Assembly (NCBI GenBank): GCA_030430165.1
Contig: JAUIGL010000023.1
Location: forward strand, 1-64,000
DNA: 64,000 bases
Direction of reading: 5' to 3'
DNA from: a bacterium
GTDB taxonomy: Bacteria > Desulfobacterota > Binatia > HRBIN30 > CADEER01
Shown here: positions 16,501-24,571 of the stretch, one piece after another
Layout: every line of letters starts with the position of its first letter
How positions within the stretch are numbered: the first letter of the stretch is position 1
Program-made: the position numbers and the translations under genes
Notes under the pieces: model-generated
What the model was told of the DNA's origin: nothing
Seen by the model: only the letters and a program-made list of their open reading frames with translations
Database searches by the model: none

Positions 16501-18771
16501 CACCCCGCCGGCGACACAGCGATCGCGCAGGAAGACGTCCGCCGCCTGGTTGCGGTCGAAGTCTCCCGGGCCCGCCGCCGTCGGCGCGAGAAGGTTGTCG
16601 GCGAAAGAGGCGAAGAGAACGAAGCGACCGTCCTGCGAAACATCGGGCCGGCCGAAGGCGTCGTCGTTGGCCTCGAAGCCGTCGCGCGACACCGACACCC
16701 GGCTCAACCCGGGAGCACAGGCTGGGTCAGAGCCGGGTGGACACAAATCGCGCACGAAGATGTCGCCGGCCGCGTTGGTGTCGCCGCCAGGGCCGAGCAG
16801 GTTGGTCGCCGCCGAACCGAAAGCCACCGTCGTCGCATCGCCGCTGAGGCGCGGCAGCCCGGAGAACCCATCGCCCTCGATCCCTCCCAGCCCGAGACTC
16901 GCGCGCCGATTGATGCGCCGCGCCATCGCCGATTCCGAAGTCCGGAACACCACCATGCCGTTGGCCACCGCCAGGATGCCGCCGTCGACGACCAACTCGG
17001 GGTCGACGGCGCGCAGCCGACAGTCGGCGGCGCAGTCGCCGTCACTGGCGCACAGCGAGCCGTCGTCGCAGGTTCCGCTCGGCAGCGGGCCAACCCCGAG
17101 CGCGTAGGCGCGCACGATCCGATCGACCGCATCGCCGTCACCGGTGAGATCGCATCGATTGGAGCCGCTCTCCGGCTCGATGAATCCGATCGTGTCGCCC
17201 TCGATGGCGAGTGCCGGAAAGCTGAAAGGAGGCGACTCGACCCGGGCCAGGGCGCGCGCCTCGGGCACGCCGGCGATACCGCAATCCGGCGGAGGCGGGA
17301 ACGGCTGCGGCTCGCCGGTGAAGCGGTCGCCCACCAGCAGCGCGGTGTCCGCGGCGTCGCCGTCGCCGTTGCGATCGACGCCGTCGATCGACTCGCGCAC
17401 GGCGAAGGCGCGCAGCACTTCACTTTCGCCCAGCCCCTCCAGCGGAACCGGCAACTGCGCCTCGAAATCGAAGGTGATGCAGGCGCCGGTAGCCGGATCG
17501 CAGCCAGGAGAAGCGCCGGAGCCGCCGTTCCCTCGACGCATCCGATAGACCCCGTGGCTCTCCTCGAGGATGGCGACGTCGAAGAGCCTGCCGCAGCGAT
17601 CGTCGGCCGCACAGTCGGCATCGGTCGAACAAGCCTGCGCCGTATCGGCAACGCAGCGCAGCTCGCAGGGCTCGCCGATACAGTCGATTTCGTTGGTGCA
17701 GAACTCGCCGAGGCGCGGACCGGCGACACAGACTCCGTGGCTGCGGGCGACCCGCAAGATGGTGTAGGGAGCGTCCGCCGAACCGAGAATCGAGATCACC
17801 CGCGGATCGCTCTCGGGATCGAAGTTCGGCTCGAAGATCGGCGGGAGCTTGCCCCCTTCCGGCGTGAAGGAGCCGAGGAAGATCGGATCCGGAATCTGCA
17901 GATCGACCTCGCTGCGAAACCGCGCCCGCAGCAGGCGCGGCACCGGGACTCCCTTGTCGCGCACCAGGATCCCGTGCCAGTCGAACGGCAACAGCAGGTT
18001 GCCGTCGAGGTCGGTGGTGACGCGCAGCGCCGAGTCCTTGTCGTTGCAGGGAGGGCTCTCCTTGCGGCATTTCGAAGCGAAGTCGTTGAGGCGCGGCAAG
18101 GCGACGAAGCCGGGAAAGGTGGCGTTGGCCACGCCGAGCCCGCACGCCCCGTCGTTGGCGTAGAAACGGTCGATGCAAGCGCGCAGGCCGGACTGCGCCG
18201 CACACGTCTCCTGAACCAACTGACACGGCAAAGGCGCGCTGGGCGACGACACCGCGATGGTGGCCGGCCCGGCGATTCCACCCGCCTCGGCATCGGCGAA
18301 AGCCGCGGTGTCGGGAAAGCGAAAGCGCAGCCGCTCGGTCCCCTTTTGACCGAGTAGCTCCAACCCGCTTGCCACCCCCTCGGTGCACTGCACCGTCGAC
18401 TCGGGGTGCGCCGAGCCGAGCAGCTGGCGGCACGCCTCGACCGCCGCAGCATCGCAGCCGCCCGGCGGCGCCAGCACCGCCGCGTGCGGTGCATCGCCCT
18501 CCGGCCGGAACAAGATCGTCACGACGTGATCGTCGAGCGACGCGCCGAGACCCACCGATGCGGTGTCACACGGACGCACACGCAGAGTGACCGACTCGCC
18601 CGCTGCGGCATAAGGGCGATTGCTGGCGCCGATCGCTCCTTCGAAGGACTTGACGGTATCCGGAATGAGATAACAGGCAGCGCGCAACGGTCCGGCCTGG
18701 CCGACCAGCGCAACAAACACCACAACCGCCGTGAAGATGCGCCGCCTTGGATCCACCCTCGAAACCGCCAT
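13588..18771 (-). CDS. Giant secreted beta-propeller-like protein with Ca-binding motif
   Basis: The protein is 1727 residues from the ATG at 18771, which has GGGAG 8 nt upstream; an ATG at 18786 lacks such a site. A signal peptide ends near PLRAAC. From about 610 to 1090 there are roughly eight repeats of the TolB/PD40 type, each with a core like DGRFVAFVS and SNLVPGDTN, plus recurring FLRDRCV. Other parts carry NGDGD and NADGE acidic calcium loops. Near 1570, DRDDDGIPDEQDNCPD is a thrombospondin type-3 calcium repeat. Many cysteine pairs look like disulfide knots. The last 150 residues form a domain with DRYQYRDRAG. It is probably an extracellular or surface protein of unknown role. Confidence 0.82.
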   Translation of the reverse strand: MAVSRVDPRRRIFTAVVVFVALVGQAGPLRAACYLIPDTVKSFEGAIGASNRPYAAAGESVTLRVRPCDTASVGLGASLDDHVVTILFRPEGDAPHAAVLAPPGGCDAAAVEACRQLLGSAHPESTVQCTEGVASGLELLGQKGTERLRFRFPDTAAFADAEAGGIAGPATIAVSSPSAPLPCQLVQETCAAQSGLRACIDRFYANDGACGLGVANATFPGFVALPRLNDFASKCRKESPPCNDKDSALRVTTDLDGNLLLPFDWHGILVRDKGVPVPRLLRARFRSEVDLQIPDPIFLGSFTPEGGKLPPIFEPNFDPESDPRVISILGSADAPYTILRVARSHGVCVAGPRLGEFCTNEIDCIGEPCELRCVADTAQACSTDADCAADDRCGRLFDVAILEESHGVYRMRRGNGGSGASPGCDPATGACITFDFEAQLPVPLEGLGESEVLRAFAVRESIDGVDRNGDGDAADTALLVGDRFTGEPQPFPPPPDCGIAGVPEARALARVESPPFSFPALAIEGDTIGFIEPESGSNRCDLTGDGDAVDRIVRAYALGVGPLPSGTCDDGSLCASDGDCAADCRLRAVDPELVVDGGILAVANGMVVFRTSESAMARRINRRASLGLGGIEGDGFSGLPRLSGDATTVAFGSAATNLLGPGGDTNAAGDIFVRDLCPPGSDPACAPGLSRVSVSRDGFEANDDAFGRPDVSQDGRFVLFASFADNLLAPTAAGPGDFDRNQAADVFLRDRCVAGGVAVAGCRPTTERVSLGDRDQAGNGDCTDFAMSRDGRFVAFVSAASNLVPGDTNGVADAFLRDRCVSDGAVVAGCVPTTQRLSATTDGAGSEGLAIDASGRFVAFVGLGLGPERRRAGGGYLFDRVTGSVERVTLGAASAPRRGVPAAISDGGRLVAFTSEDGDVVAGDDNQARDVFVRDRCVLDGSSVSACRPSTVRVSAAPGGGDGDGRSDKPSMSDDGRWLIFSSLAGNLLGPGEDDNQRYDSFVVDLRSGAVERVSVTAAGEQSTGDFGARGVDVSADGGSFAFASVAGDIVDSPADANEAGDVFVRFVEDAEEVDSLLFADGAVDDAVLEVLDLGAGSMHTLCPASAVSVGSDPLGGIAVGLLRPESEIGTTLCPGGPLNGDADTADQVVHVWSEGAGVRNLGRAAVAITLPAGPPSYVGAIVAEADNARDFNGDGDFDDNQAQFHPYADQAGVDAWVTSGLAADRLLAVDEDWAVLAVPESLQGEDLNADGELTASVLHVVANPGETSPGSVVNVRQAVEELVVGEPAPSICGARLVAFRTSEALQQRNLNRQSMGELTGDDDFDDFVLQVYDLTSGELRNSGHAAIPCRIPQCDPRHPYRVSGSKVSFLTREADQGNRDLSGDGEVAGIVLQVYDACTSTVTTLGLVSEEGDSDPLLDALRGRVFVSPTGQCQVPVACDVAAGTECAPGASCLPGDCDPATATCNGLPGPACSEDADCARCILRQPATCAEPSACPDGSSCTRTTVAAATGVPDRDDDGIPDEQDNCPDQPNPAQGDADEDQVGDACDRMTMPVGLLGRSLSLRERWRDPASRRFTFAVRDSFLGSVFAMQGAAPDRDGALLRIVNRATGERGTISLPAEGWSARSRGEGVDRYQYRDRAGELGPCSRVILAPRRLLKAVCRGESVPFSLDEPMQGSLAVELQVGDSLQCAEFGGQVTRDRGATRDRIGTFRARQAPRPLACGDR

Positions 18772-18861
18772 CGCGTCGACTCCCATTCAGCGAGTCGAAG
18801 ACTTATCAAAGCAGCAATGACCTTTCGAGCGAGCGAAGATTGCTCGATCTAGCCTTGATCT

Positions 18862-18900
18862 GACAATAAACCGCGGCGGTTTGCGCCGCGATTTATTGTC
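18862..18900. terminator. Symmetric stem-loop downstream of thiO-like gene
   Basis: Arm GACAATAAA-C-CGCGGCG pairs with CGCCGCG-A-TTTATTGTC around a 5-nt loop, a 16-bp stem with one mismatch. The AT-rich outer arms supply a T-run on both strands. It lies 73 bp past the stop of the minus-strand oxidase gene, so it is most likely its terminator. Confidence 0.65.
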
Positions 18901-18972
18901 GGGTCAAAGCGAACGCCCCGGCCCAGTGCGCCGCCGGACGGCTCGACTGGAGACGCCGAGAATCGAGTGACG

Positions 18973-20094
18973 CTACGGCTTCTTGCGGTACTTGAACGGG
19001 GCGAGATCGATGTGCGTTTGCTGTTCGAGAACGCAATCGGCGACCAGCCTGGCGGTGACCGGTGCGAGCAGCACTCCGCTGCGGTGATGACCAGTGGCGA
19101 CGGTTACGTTGTCGAAGCCACGCACCGGGCCGATCATCGGCCGGCGCAGGGTGCACATCGGACGAATGCCCGCCCACTTGCGCACGATCGGCGCGTCGTG
19201 CAGGTCGGGGATCATCGCGGTGGCGCGGCGCAACAGCACTTCGACCGAACGCGCGGTGACCAGCTTGTCGCTCTCGCCGCGCGCGCTGGTGCTGCCGATG
19301 AGGAGCTCGCCGTTGCGGCGCGGCACCAGGTAGCCATCGCGCCAGACCACGGTGTGGCGCGGCAGGCGGCTCGGTCGCACTGCCAGCATCTCGCCACGGT
19401 CCGGACGAATCGGCATCTTCGCCCGCATCAAGTCGCCGAGCTGGCGCGATCCCAAGCCGGCGGCGATGATCAGCTCGCCCGGCTGGTAGCGGACTCCGCC
19501 GGCGTCGACCGCGGTCACGGTGGATTCGCCGCGCTCGACCCGATCGACCGGGCTGTCGACGACGATGCGCGCGCCGAAGCGCTCGGCCGACGCTGCCAGA
19601 GCCTCGACGAAGAGGCCGCTGTGGAGCGCCCGGTCCTCGGCGAAGTAGGCACCGCCACAGACCTCGGGACTGACGCCGGGCTCGCGCTGCCGCACTCGAG
19701 TGTCGTCCAACAGCTCCGCCGCAGCACCTTCCGCGCGGCGACGCACCACCCGCTCGAGCTGTGCCCGGTCGCGCTCGTCGAAAGCGAGCTCGAGCAACCC
19801 CTCGCTGCGGTACTCGACGTCGATCCCGGTTTCGTCGGCCAGCTCGCGCACCAACTCGGGAAACATGGCCGCGCTCGCCTGCTTGAGCCGCAACACCGCG
19901 CCGCGCGGCGCCCGCGAGCTGGTGACGGCAAGCACACCGGCAGCAGCTCCGGACGATTCGCCGCCGGGGCGAGCGCGATCGACGACGACGATCCGCCCGG
20001 CACGACGACGCGCCAGCTCGCGGGCAATCGCGCAGCCGATGACGCCCGCGCCGACGATCAGGAAGTCGGGACGGTGGTCCGCATCGAGCCCCAT
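18973..20094 (-). CDS. Glycine oxidase ThiO-like FAD-dependent amine oxidase
   Basis: A 373-residue DAO-family flavoprotein. The N-terminal FAD-binding motif LIVGAGVIGCAIA is intact. It continues with a GAAAGVL segment, GVRYQPGELIIAAGLGS and a C-terminal GHHRSGVLLAPVTA, which is typical of ThiO glycine oxidases. ThiO makes dehydroglycine for the thiamine thiazole ring using O2. No thiamine genes adjoin here, so a role in general D-amino acid or glycine oxidation is possible. It is the first gene of its strand after a 64-bp gap from the small exported protein gene. Confidence 0.8.
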   Translation of the reverse strand: MGLDADHRPDFLIVGAGVIGCAIARELARRRAGRIVVVDRARPGGESSGAAAGVLAVTSSRAPRGAVLRLKQASAAMFPELVRELADETGIDVEYRSEGLLELAFDERDRAQLERVVRRRAEGAAAELLDDTRVRQREPGVSPEVCGGAYFAEDRALHSGLFVEALAASAERFGARIVVDSPVDRVERGESTVTAVDAGGVRYQPGELIIAAGLGSRQLGDLMRAKMPIRPDRGEMLAVRPSRLPRHTVVWRDGYLVPRRNGELLIGSTSARGESDKLVTARSVEVLLRRATAMIPDLHDAPIVRKWAGIRPMCTLRRPMIGPVRGFDNVTVATGHHRSGVLLAPVTARLVADCVLEQQTHIDLAPFKYRKKP

Positions 20095-20158
20095 ACCGGG
20101 GCTCTAACGAAATTCCTCGCCGAGTGGAACAACGCCGCGCACGGCGTCGTTCGAACGT

Positions 20159-20485
20159 CTACGGAAACTCGGGCGGGCCGAAGCGGATCGGTTCGCTGCC
20201 CTCGACGTGCTCGGGGCGCAGGAACTGAGTTCCATCGAAGACGCTGGCCACGTCGCCGGCGGCTTCCTGGTTGCCGGCAGTGAGAAAACCAGTGACCCCG
20301 GAAAGCGCCGCGCCAAAAACGGTGAGCCCGAACCGGACCGGCACGTAGAACACGTTCATCGCCGCCGCGCCGATCGCGTAGCCGGGCTTGCGCTCGCGGA
20401 TCTCGATCGGATTGGCAGCCATCACCTGGGTCGCCGTGATCATGGCGACACCGAGCACAACCAAGGACCTCTTCATCACTCGCAT
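20159..20485 (-). CDS. Small exported protein of unknown function
   Basis: The protein is 108 residues from the ATG at 20485. Three in-frame ATGs exist; the middle one is 9 nt after GAGGAG (20495-20500), the best spacing. A signal peptide spans the first 23 residues (VVLGVAMITATQVMAAN). The mature chain has one hydrophobic glycine-rich segment, GLTVFGAALSGVTGFLTAG, which may insert in a membrane, then a charged end. I do not recognise the family. Confidence 0.65.
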   Translation of the reverse strand: MRVMKRSLVVLGVAMITATQVMAANPIEIRERKPGYAIGAAAMNVFYVPVRFGLTVFGAALSGVTGFLTAGNQEAAGDVASVFDGTQFLRPEHVEGSEPIRFGPPEFP

Positions 20486-20695
20486 CGTCAACATCTCCTC
20501 GATTCGGAAAGATAGCCGCGCCGGCTGCCCCTGTCATCCCAAAATTGCCCGTCTGCTGAAGAAGATACGGCAAATCCCGCGGGACGCACGCCAAACCGCA
20601 AAGAATCGAGCAGACGCCCGGCCTTCCAGTCCGCCTGGCGCCCGGCAGCCGGGCAATCTCGACTGGACCACGCATCCGGGGTAGGACCCTTGGGA

Positions 20696-21982
20696 ATGAG
20701 TCGAAGTTGCGTCGTCGTCGGGAGCGGAGTCGCGGGGTTGGGCGCAGCGTTTCGGTTGGCAAATGCCGGCATCCGGGTGACCGTTCTCGAGGCCGAGCCC
20801 ACCTTCGGCGGTCGCACCCAGACCGAGATCGTCAACGACTGCATCGTCAACACCGGCGCCGCCTTCGTCACCAGCTTCTACGACGCGACACTGGCGCTGC
20901 TGAAAGAGCTGCGGATCGAGCCGGTGCGGCCCGAGGCACAGAGCGGAGTGGTGGCGACGCCGTTCGGCAAGCTTCCCCTCGACCTCAGCTCACCGCGCCG
21001 CATCGTCCAGTTCCCCCTGGTGTCGCTCACCGGCAAGCTGCGCGCCCTGACCTTGTTCGCACAATCTTTCCTGCGCCGGCCGGTTCACATCGGCAAGCCG
21101 GCCAGCCTGGCGCGCATGGACCGCGGCGCCACCATCGAGAGTTGGGGACGGCGCGCGCTCGGCGAAACCGCCTACCAGTATCTGCTGCGAACCGGCGTCG
21201 AGCCGTTCTTCTACTTCGGCGCCGAAGAGGCCTCGGCAGCGCTCGGCAAGGCGTTGGTTCGCCACGCGCGCCGCTGGCACATGCTCGCCCTCGAGGGAGG
21301 CATGGGATCACTCTGCGATACCCTCGGCGAGCGGCTCGAGATCCGCACCGGCTGCAAAGCGAGCTCCGTCGAACGCGGCGAGCAGTCGGTGACCGTCTAC
21401 CACTCGGGCGGAAAGATCGAGGCCGACCACGCGATCCTGGCAATGCCGGCACCGGCGATCGCGCGTCTCCAGGGCGACATCGACGACGAGGACCGCAAAC
21501 AGATCGAGGCGGTGCGCTACGTCCCCAACCTGCTCCTCTACTTCGGCTACGAACGCCCGATCACCGTCCAGCACCCGCTGGTCACGCCGGCCGGCCCCGG
21601 CCGCCACGCGATCGCGCGCATCCGCACCATCTCCGAATGGATGCCGAGCTACGTCCCCGAAGGCAAAGAGCTGGTCTCGGTGCACGCAGCCAGCTGGCGC
21701 AGCGCCGAGCTGATCGAAACCGAGCCCGAGCACGCCATCAACCAGCTGCGGCGCGACGCCGAAACCATCTTCGGTCGCCTCGCCGACCCCGACTGGATTC
21801 GACTCTACCCGCGCCGCGACGCCGCCGTGCTGCCGGAGCCCGGCCACTACCGGCGCATGAAGGCGTTCGTCCGACGACCGCGCAAGCGTCTCCTCTATGC
21901 CGGCGACTGGCTCACCGGCTCGACCGTCGAAGGCGCCCTGCGCACCGGACTCGAAGCCGCCGAATCCATCCTGGCGCAATAG
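20696..21982 (+). CDS. Protoporphyrinogen oxidase-like / amine oxidase flavoprotein
   Basis: The protein is 428 residues. The N-terminus VVVGSGVAGLGAAFRLANAG is a Rossmann FAD site, and the GRT that follows the second strand is typical of the amine-oxidase superfamily. A C-terminal LYAGDWLTGSTVEGALRTG closes the FAD site. Relatives include HemG/HemY-type protoporphyrinogen oxidases, carotenoid desaturases and phytoene dehydrogenase-like proteins. Without other haem or carotenoid genes nearby the substrate is open. The ATG at 20696 is preferred over a TTG at 20690. A hairpin array begins about 20 bp after the stop codon. Confidence 0.8.
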   Translation: MSRSCVVVGSGVAGLGAAFRLANAGIRVTVLEAEPTFGGRTQTEIVNDCIVNTGAAFVTSFYDATLALLKELRIEPVRPEAQSGVVATPFGKLPLDLSSPRRIVQFPLVSLTGKLRALTLFAQSFLRRPVHIGKPASLARMDRGATIESWGRRALGETAYQYLLRTGVEPFFYFGAEEASAALGKALVRHARRWHMLALEGGMGSLCDTLGERLEIRTGCKASSVERGEQSVTVYHSGGKIEADHAILAMPAPAIARLQGDIDDEDRKQIEAVRYVPNLLLYFGYERPITVQHPLVTPAGPGRHAIARIRTISEWMPSYVPEGKELVSVHAASWRSAELIETEPEHAINQLRRDAETIFGRLADPDWIRLYPRRDAAVLPEPGHYRRMKAFVRRPRKRLLYAGDWLTGSTVEGALRTGLEAAESILAQ

Positions 21983-22003
21983 CCGCGCCAAGAGCCGCGC
22001 CAA

Positions 22004-22275
22004 CGGCGCGGCGAGCTCGCCTGCGGCTCGCGTCCCAAACGCGCCCGCTGGGCGCGTGTCCCAAGCTCGGCTGCGCCGAGCGTCCCAGGCCGCGCTTTGC
22101 GCGAGCGTCCCAACCTCGGCTGCGCCGAGGGGATCAGGGGGTGATGCGGCGAGCTCGCCTGCGGCTCGCGTCCCAGACGCGCCCGCTGGGCGCGTGTCCC
22201 CAGCCGCGCTGCGCGCGGGCGTCCCAGCAGCGGCTGCGCCGCTGGTCCCAAGCTCGCCTGGTGGCGAGCGGGGCT
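22004..22275 (+). repeat. Array of GTCCCA-linked hairpins, plus orientation
   Basis: Ten short palindromes stand in a row, most with 6-8 bp arms and a 3-nt loop. Examples are ACGCGCCC-GCT-GGGCGCGT, CTCGGC-TGC-GCCGAG, CGCGC-TTT-GCGCG and CAGCGGC-TGC-GCCGCTG. Eight are followed by the linker GTCCCA (one with an extra C) plus one or two bases. Some words recur (units 2 and 7, units 3 and 5). The array starts about 20 bp after the stop of the flavoprotein gene, in its sense orientation. A mirror-image array lies at 22730-22886. Confidence 0.85.
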
Positions 22276-22324
22276 ATCGGGGCTGGGCTTGGCCGAGAAT
22301 GTTGGGCGTGATTTGGAGTCGGGC

Positions 22325-22720
22325 ATGGAGTACGTGCATCCGATCCTGGGAGGATTGTCGATCCTCGTGCTGTTGTATGCGGCGTCGCAGGGGATTCGAT
22401 CGCGTGGACGAGCTCGGCATCGGGCGCGACTGCTCGCCGGGCACGCGACGGTCGCTCCGTGGGCGCTGGCGATGATCGCCTTGACCTGGCTCGCCGGCGG
22501 ACTGTCGACTGCGCTCCTGCGCGACGACCTGACCCTCGGCGAGACCAGACACTTCGCTCTCGGCACGGCTCTGCTCGTCACCCTGATCGGCAGTTGGGCA
22601 AGTTCGCGCGCCGCCTTGCGCGGCAGCGAGAACGCCCGCGAGCTGCACGTCTGGCTCGGCGTAGCCGCGGTCCTGCTCGCCGCCGGCCAAGCCTTCACCG
22701 GCCTCCGCATCACCCCCTGA
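22325..22720 (+). CDS. Small four-helix membrane protein, DUF4079-like
   Basis: The protein is 131 residues from an ATG with GGAG 8 nt upstream. There are four hydrophobic segments: about 7-23, 41-58, 76-92 and 106-122. Conserved-looking histidines at the starts of helices (YVHPILGG, GHATVAPW, RHFALGT, LHVWLG) are arranged as in DUF4079 proteins and b-type cytochrome-like membrane proteins, so haem binding is possible but unproven. The gene is bracketed by two inverted hairpin arrays. Confidence 0.7.
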   Translation: MEYVHPILGGLSILVLLYAASQGIRSRGRARHRARLLAGHATVAPWALAMIALTWLAGGLSTALLRDDLTLGETRHFALGTALLVTLIGSWASSRAALRGSENARELHVWLGVAAVLLAAGQAFTGLRITP

Positions 22721-22729
22721 CGGGTTTGA

Positions 22730-22886
22730 ACCAGCGGCGCAGCCGCTGTTGGGACGCTCGCGCGTAGCGCGGCTTGGGACGCTCGCGCGTAGCGCGGCTT
22801 GGGACGCTCGGCGTAGCCGAGCTTGGGACACGCGCCCAGCGGGCGCGTCTGGGACGCTCGCCGCGCCGCCGGCGCGGCTTTGGGCG
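22730..22886 (-). repeat. Array of GTCCCA-linked hairpins, minus orientation
   Basis: There are six palindromes read on the minus strand, each followed by GTCCCA. On the plus strand they read CAGCGGC-GCA-GCCGCTG, CGCGC-GTA-GCGCG (twice), CTCGGC-GTA-GCCGAG, CGCGCCC-AGC-GGGCGCG and a final GCCGCGCC-GCC-GGCGCGGC. The first and fifth are the exact complements of words in the array at 22004-22275. It lies directly after the stop of the minus-strand acyl-CoA dehydrogenase gene, again in sense orientation. Confidence 0.85.
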
Positions 22887-22889
22887 CGG

Positions 22890-24038
22890 CTAGAGTTGGG
22901 TTTCGATGTCGCCTTTGCGCAGGCGGCCGGCGATTACGATCTGCTGCACTTCGCTCGAGCCGTCGTAGACCCGGGCAACTCGCAGATCCCGCCAGATGCG
23001 ATCGATCATGTACTCGTTGCGGATGTAACCGTTGCCGCCGAAGATCTGCATCGCGTCGTCGGCGGTCTGCCACGCCCCCTCGGCGGCCAACAGCTTGGCG
23101 GTCGAGGACTCGCGAATCGCCGGCTCGCCGCGTTCGAGCAACCAGGCCGATCGGTAGACCGCCAGGCGGGCGGCCTCGGTGCGCGCGCTCATTTGCGCCA
23201 GGCGGAACGCCAGCGCCTGATGCTCGACCAGCGGCTTGCCGAAGGTCTCGCGCTGGCTGCCGTAGTCGAGCGCCAGCTCGAGCGCCTTCTGCGCCGCGCC
23301 GACACAGCGCGCCGCCAAGGTCGTGCGCCCTTCGGAGAGACAGCGCTTTGCGTAGTCGAACCCCTTCCCCTCTTCGCCGACCAAAGCTTCGGCGGGGATG
23401 CGCGCATTCTCGAATACGACCTCGGAGATGTACGAGCCGCGGTGACCGAGCGTGTCGAACACCTGGCCGATTGCAACGCCGGGTGTGTCCGCGTCGACCA
23501 GGAACGCGCTGACTGCATCGCCGGTGCGCGCGAAGGTGAAGAAGTGGTGCGCCTTGGGAGCGTTGGTGATGAAGGTCTTGTGTCCGTTCAGCACGTAGGC
23601 ATCGCCGTCGCGGTCGGCCCGAGTCTTCATGTCGCGCGCGTCCGACCCCGAACCCGGCTCGGTCAGCGCGAACGACCCGAGCCACTCACCAGTCGCCATC
23701 TTCGGCAGGTAGTGCGCCTTCTGCCGATCGCTGCCGAAGCGCACGATGCCGACACAACCGATTCCCGTGTGCACGCTGATGTAGCTCGCCAATCCCCAGG
23801 GGCCGCGCCCGAGCATTTCGTGCACCAGGGCCTTCTGCGAGATCGGCAGATCGAGGCCACCGTACTCGGCGGGGATGCTCAGGCCGAGCAAGCCGAGATC
23901 GCGCGCGCCGGCGACCAGGTCATCGGGGAGCTCGTCGGTCTCTTCGATCTGCTTCCAGACCGAGTTGGCGTCGTTCTCGACGAAATCTCTCACCGACTGG
24001 CGAAGGATTCGGTCTTCCTCGGAAATACTGAAATCCAT
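22890..24038 (-). CDS. Acyl-CoA dehydrogenase with Asp at the catalytic-base position
   Basis: This has the standard 382-residue length. It shows the N-terminal helical domain, the beta domain with LTEPGSGSDA and TFITNA, and the C-terminal flavin-binding helices with RETFGKPLVEHQA and QIFGGNGYIRNEY. The base that abstracts the alpha proton in medium-chain enzymes is Glu in YEGT; here the segment is YDGSSEVQ with D359. A Glu at the alternative G-helix position is also absent. Asp at this place occurs in a few ring-acyl-CoA dehydrogenases, so an alicyclic or branched substrate is possible (inference). The enzyme would pass electrons to ETF. Confidence 0.88.
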   Translation of the reverse strand: MDFSISEEDRILRQSVRDFVENDANSVWKQIEETDELPDDLVAGARDLGLLGLSIPAEYGGLDLPISQKALVHEMLGRGPWGLASYISVHTGIGCVGIVRFGSDRQKAHYLPKMATGEWLGSFALTEPGSGSDARDMKTRADRDGDAYVLNGHKTFITNAPKAHHFFTFARTGDAVSAFLVDADTPGVAIGQVFDTLGHRGSYISEVVFENARIPAEALVGEEGKGFDYAKRCLSEGRTTLAARCVGAAQKALELALDYGSQRETFGKPLVEHQALAFRLAQMSARTEAARLAVYRSAWLLERGEPAIRESSTAKLLAAEGAWQTADDAMQIFGGNGYIRNEYMIDRIWRDLRVARVYDGSSEVQQIVIAGRLRKGDIETQL

Positions 24039-24116
24039 CGCTTGCTCCTGCGCGCGCGCCGGCCCGCCCTCGATCCCCTGGGTTACGCCGAACGAGCCAG
24101 GGGTCTCAGCGCACGC

Positions 24117-24347
24117 TCACGACTCGACGGGGGCTTCGCTCGAGTCCGGCGCATCCGCGGCGGAGTCGGACTCGAGGGAATCGGGGGTCCACCCCTTGTC
24201 GAGGCATGCGGGACACACCGCGGCGATGTGCCGCTGGCGCCCGGCACCAACGACGATGCCGCGCAAGAGCTCGACTGACATTTCCTTCCCGCAGGCGACA
24301 CACGCAGCCTTCAGCGTCGCATTCTCTTTCGCTTTCTCGCCAGCCAT
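24117..24347 (-). CDS. Small zinc-ribbon protein
   Basis: The protein is 76 residues. Two CxxC pairs, CVACGKE near 15 and CPACLDK near 45, form a likely zinc ribbon. The C-terminus is acidic and Ser-rich. The start at 24347 follows AAGGAGAT at a good distance; a longer reading to 24449 has no support. It lies 78 bp upstream of the acyl-CoA dehydrogenase gene on the same strand. The function is unknown; such proteins may bind RNA, DNA or a protein partner. Confidence 0.7.
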   Translation of the reverse strand: MAGEKAKENATLKAACVACGKEMSVELLRGIVVGAGRQRHIAAVCPACLDKGWTPDSLESDSAADAPDSSEAPVES

Positions 24348-24571
24348 GGGCCCCTTATCTCCTTGTGAATCGGTACGTTCCAACCACATCCCAAAGCGGT
24401 TCGCAACGTGCCTGCCGAATCGCATCGCCCCCCGCCAGGCAAGTCGCACGAGAGCACCACCAATTGCTTGACATGGGACAAAGCGAGCGGAAAAACCGTG
24501 AGAAACAAGAGCAAGGTGTTATCCTTGTCATCGCCAACGCCGGCACTGAGCTCCCCCGGAGACTGTTCCTC

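Noticed and set aside
22004-22886. CRISPR array
   Set aside because: The linkers are only 6-8 bp and the units are palindromes, not spacers; no cas gene is present.
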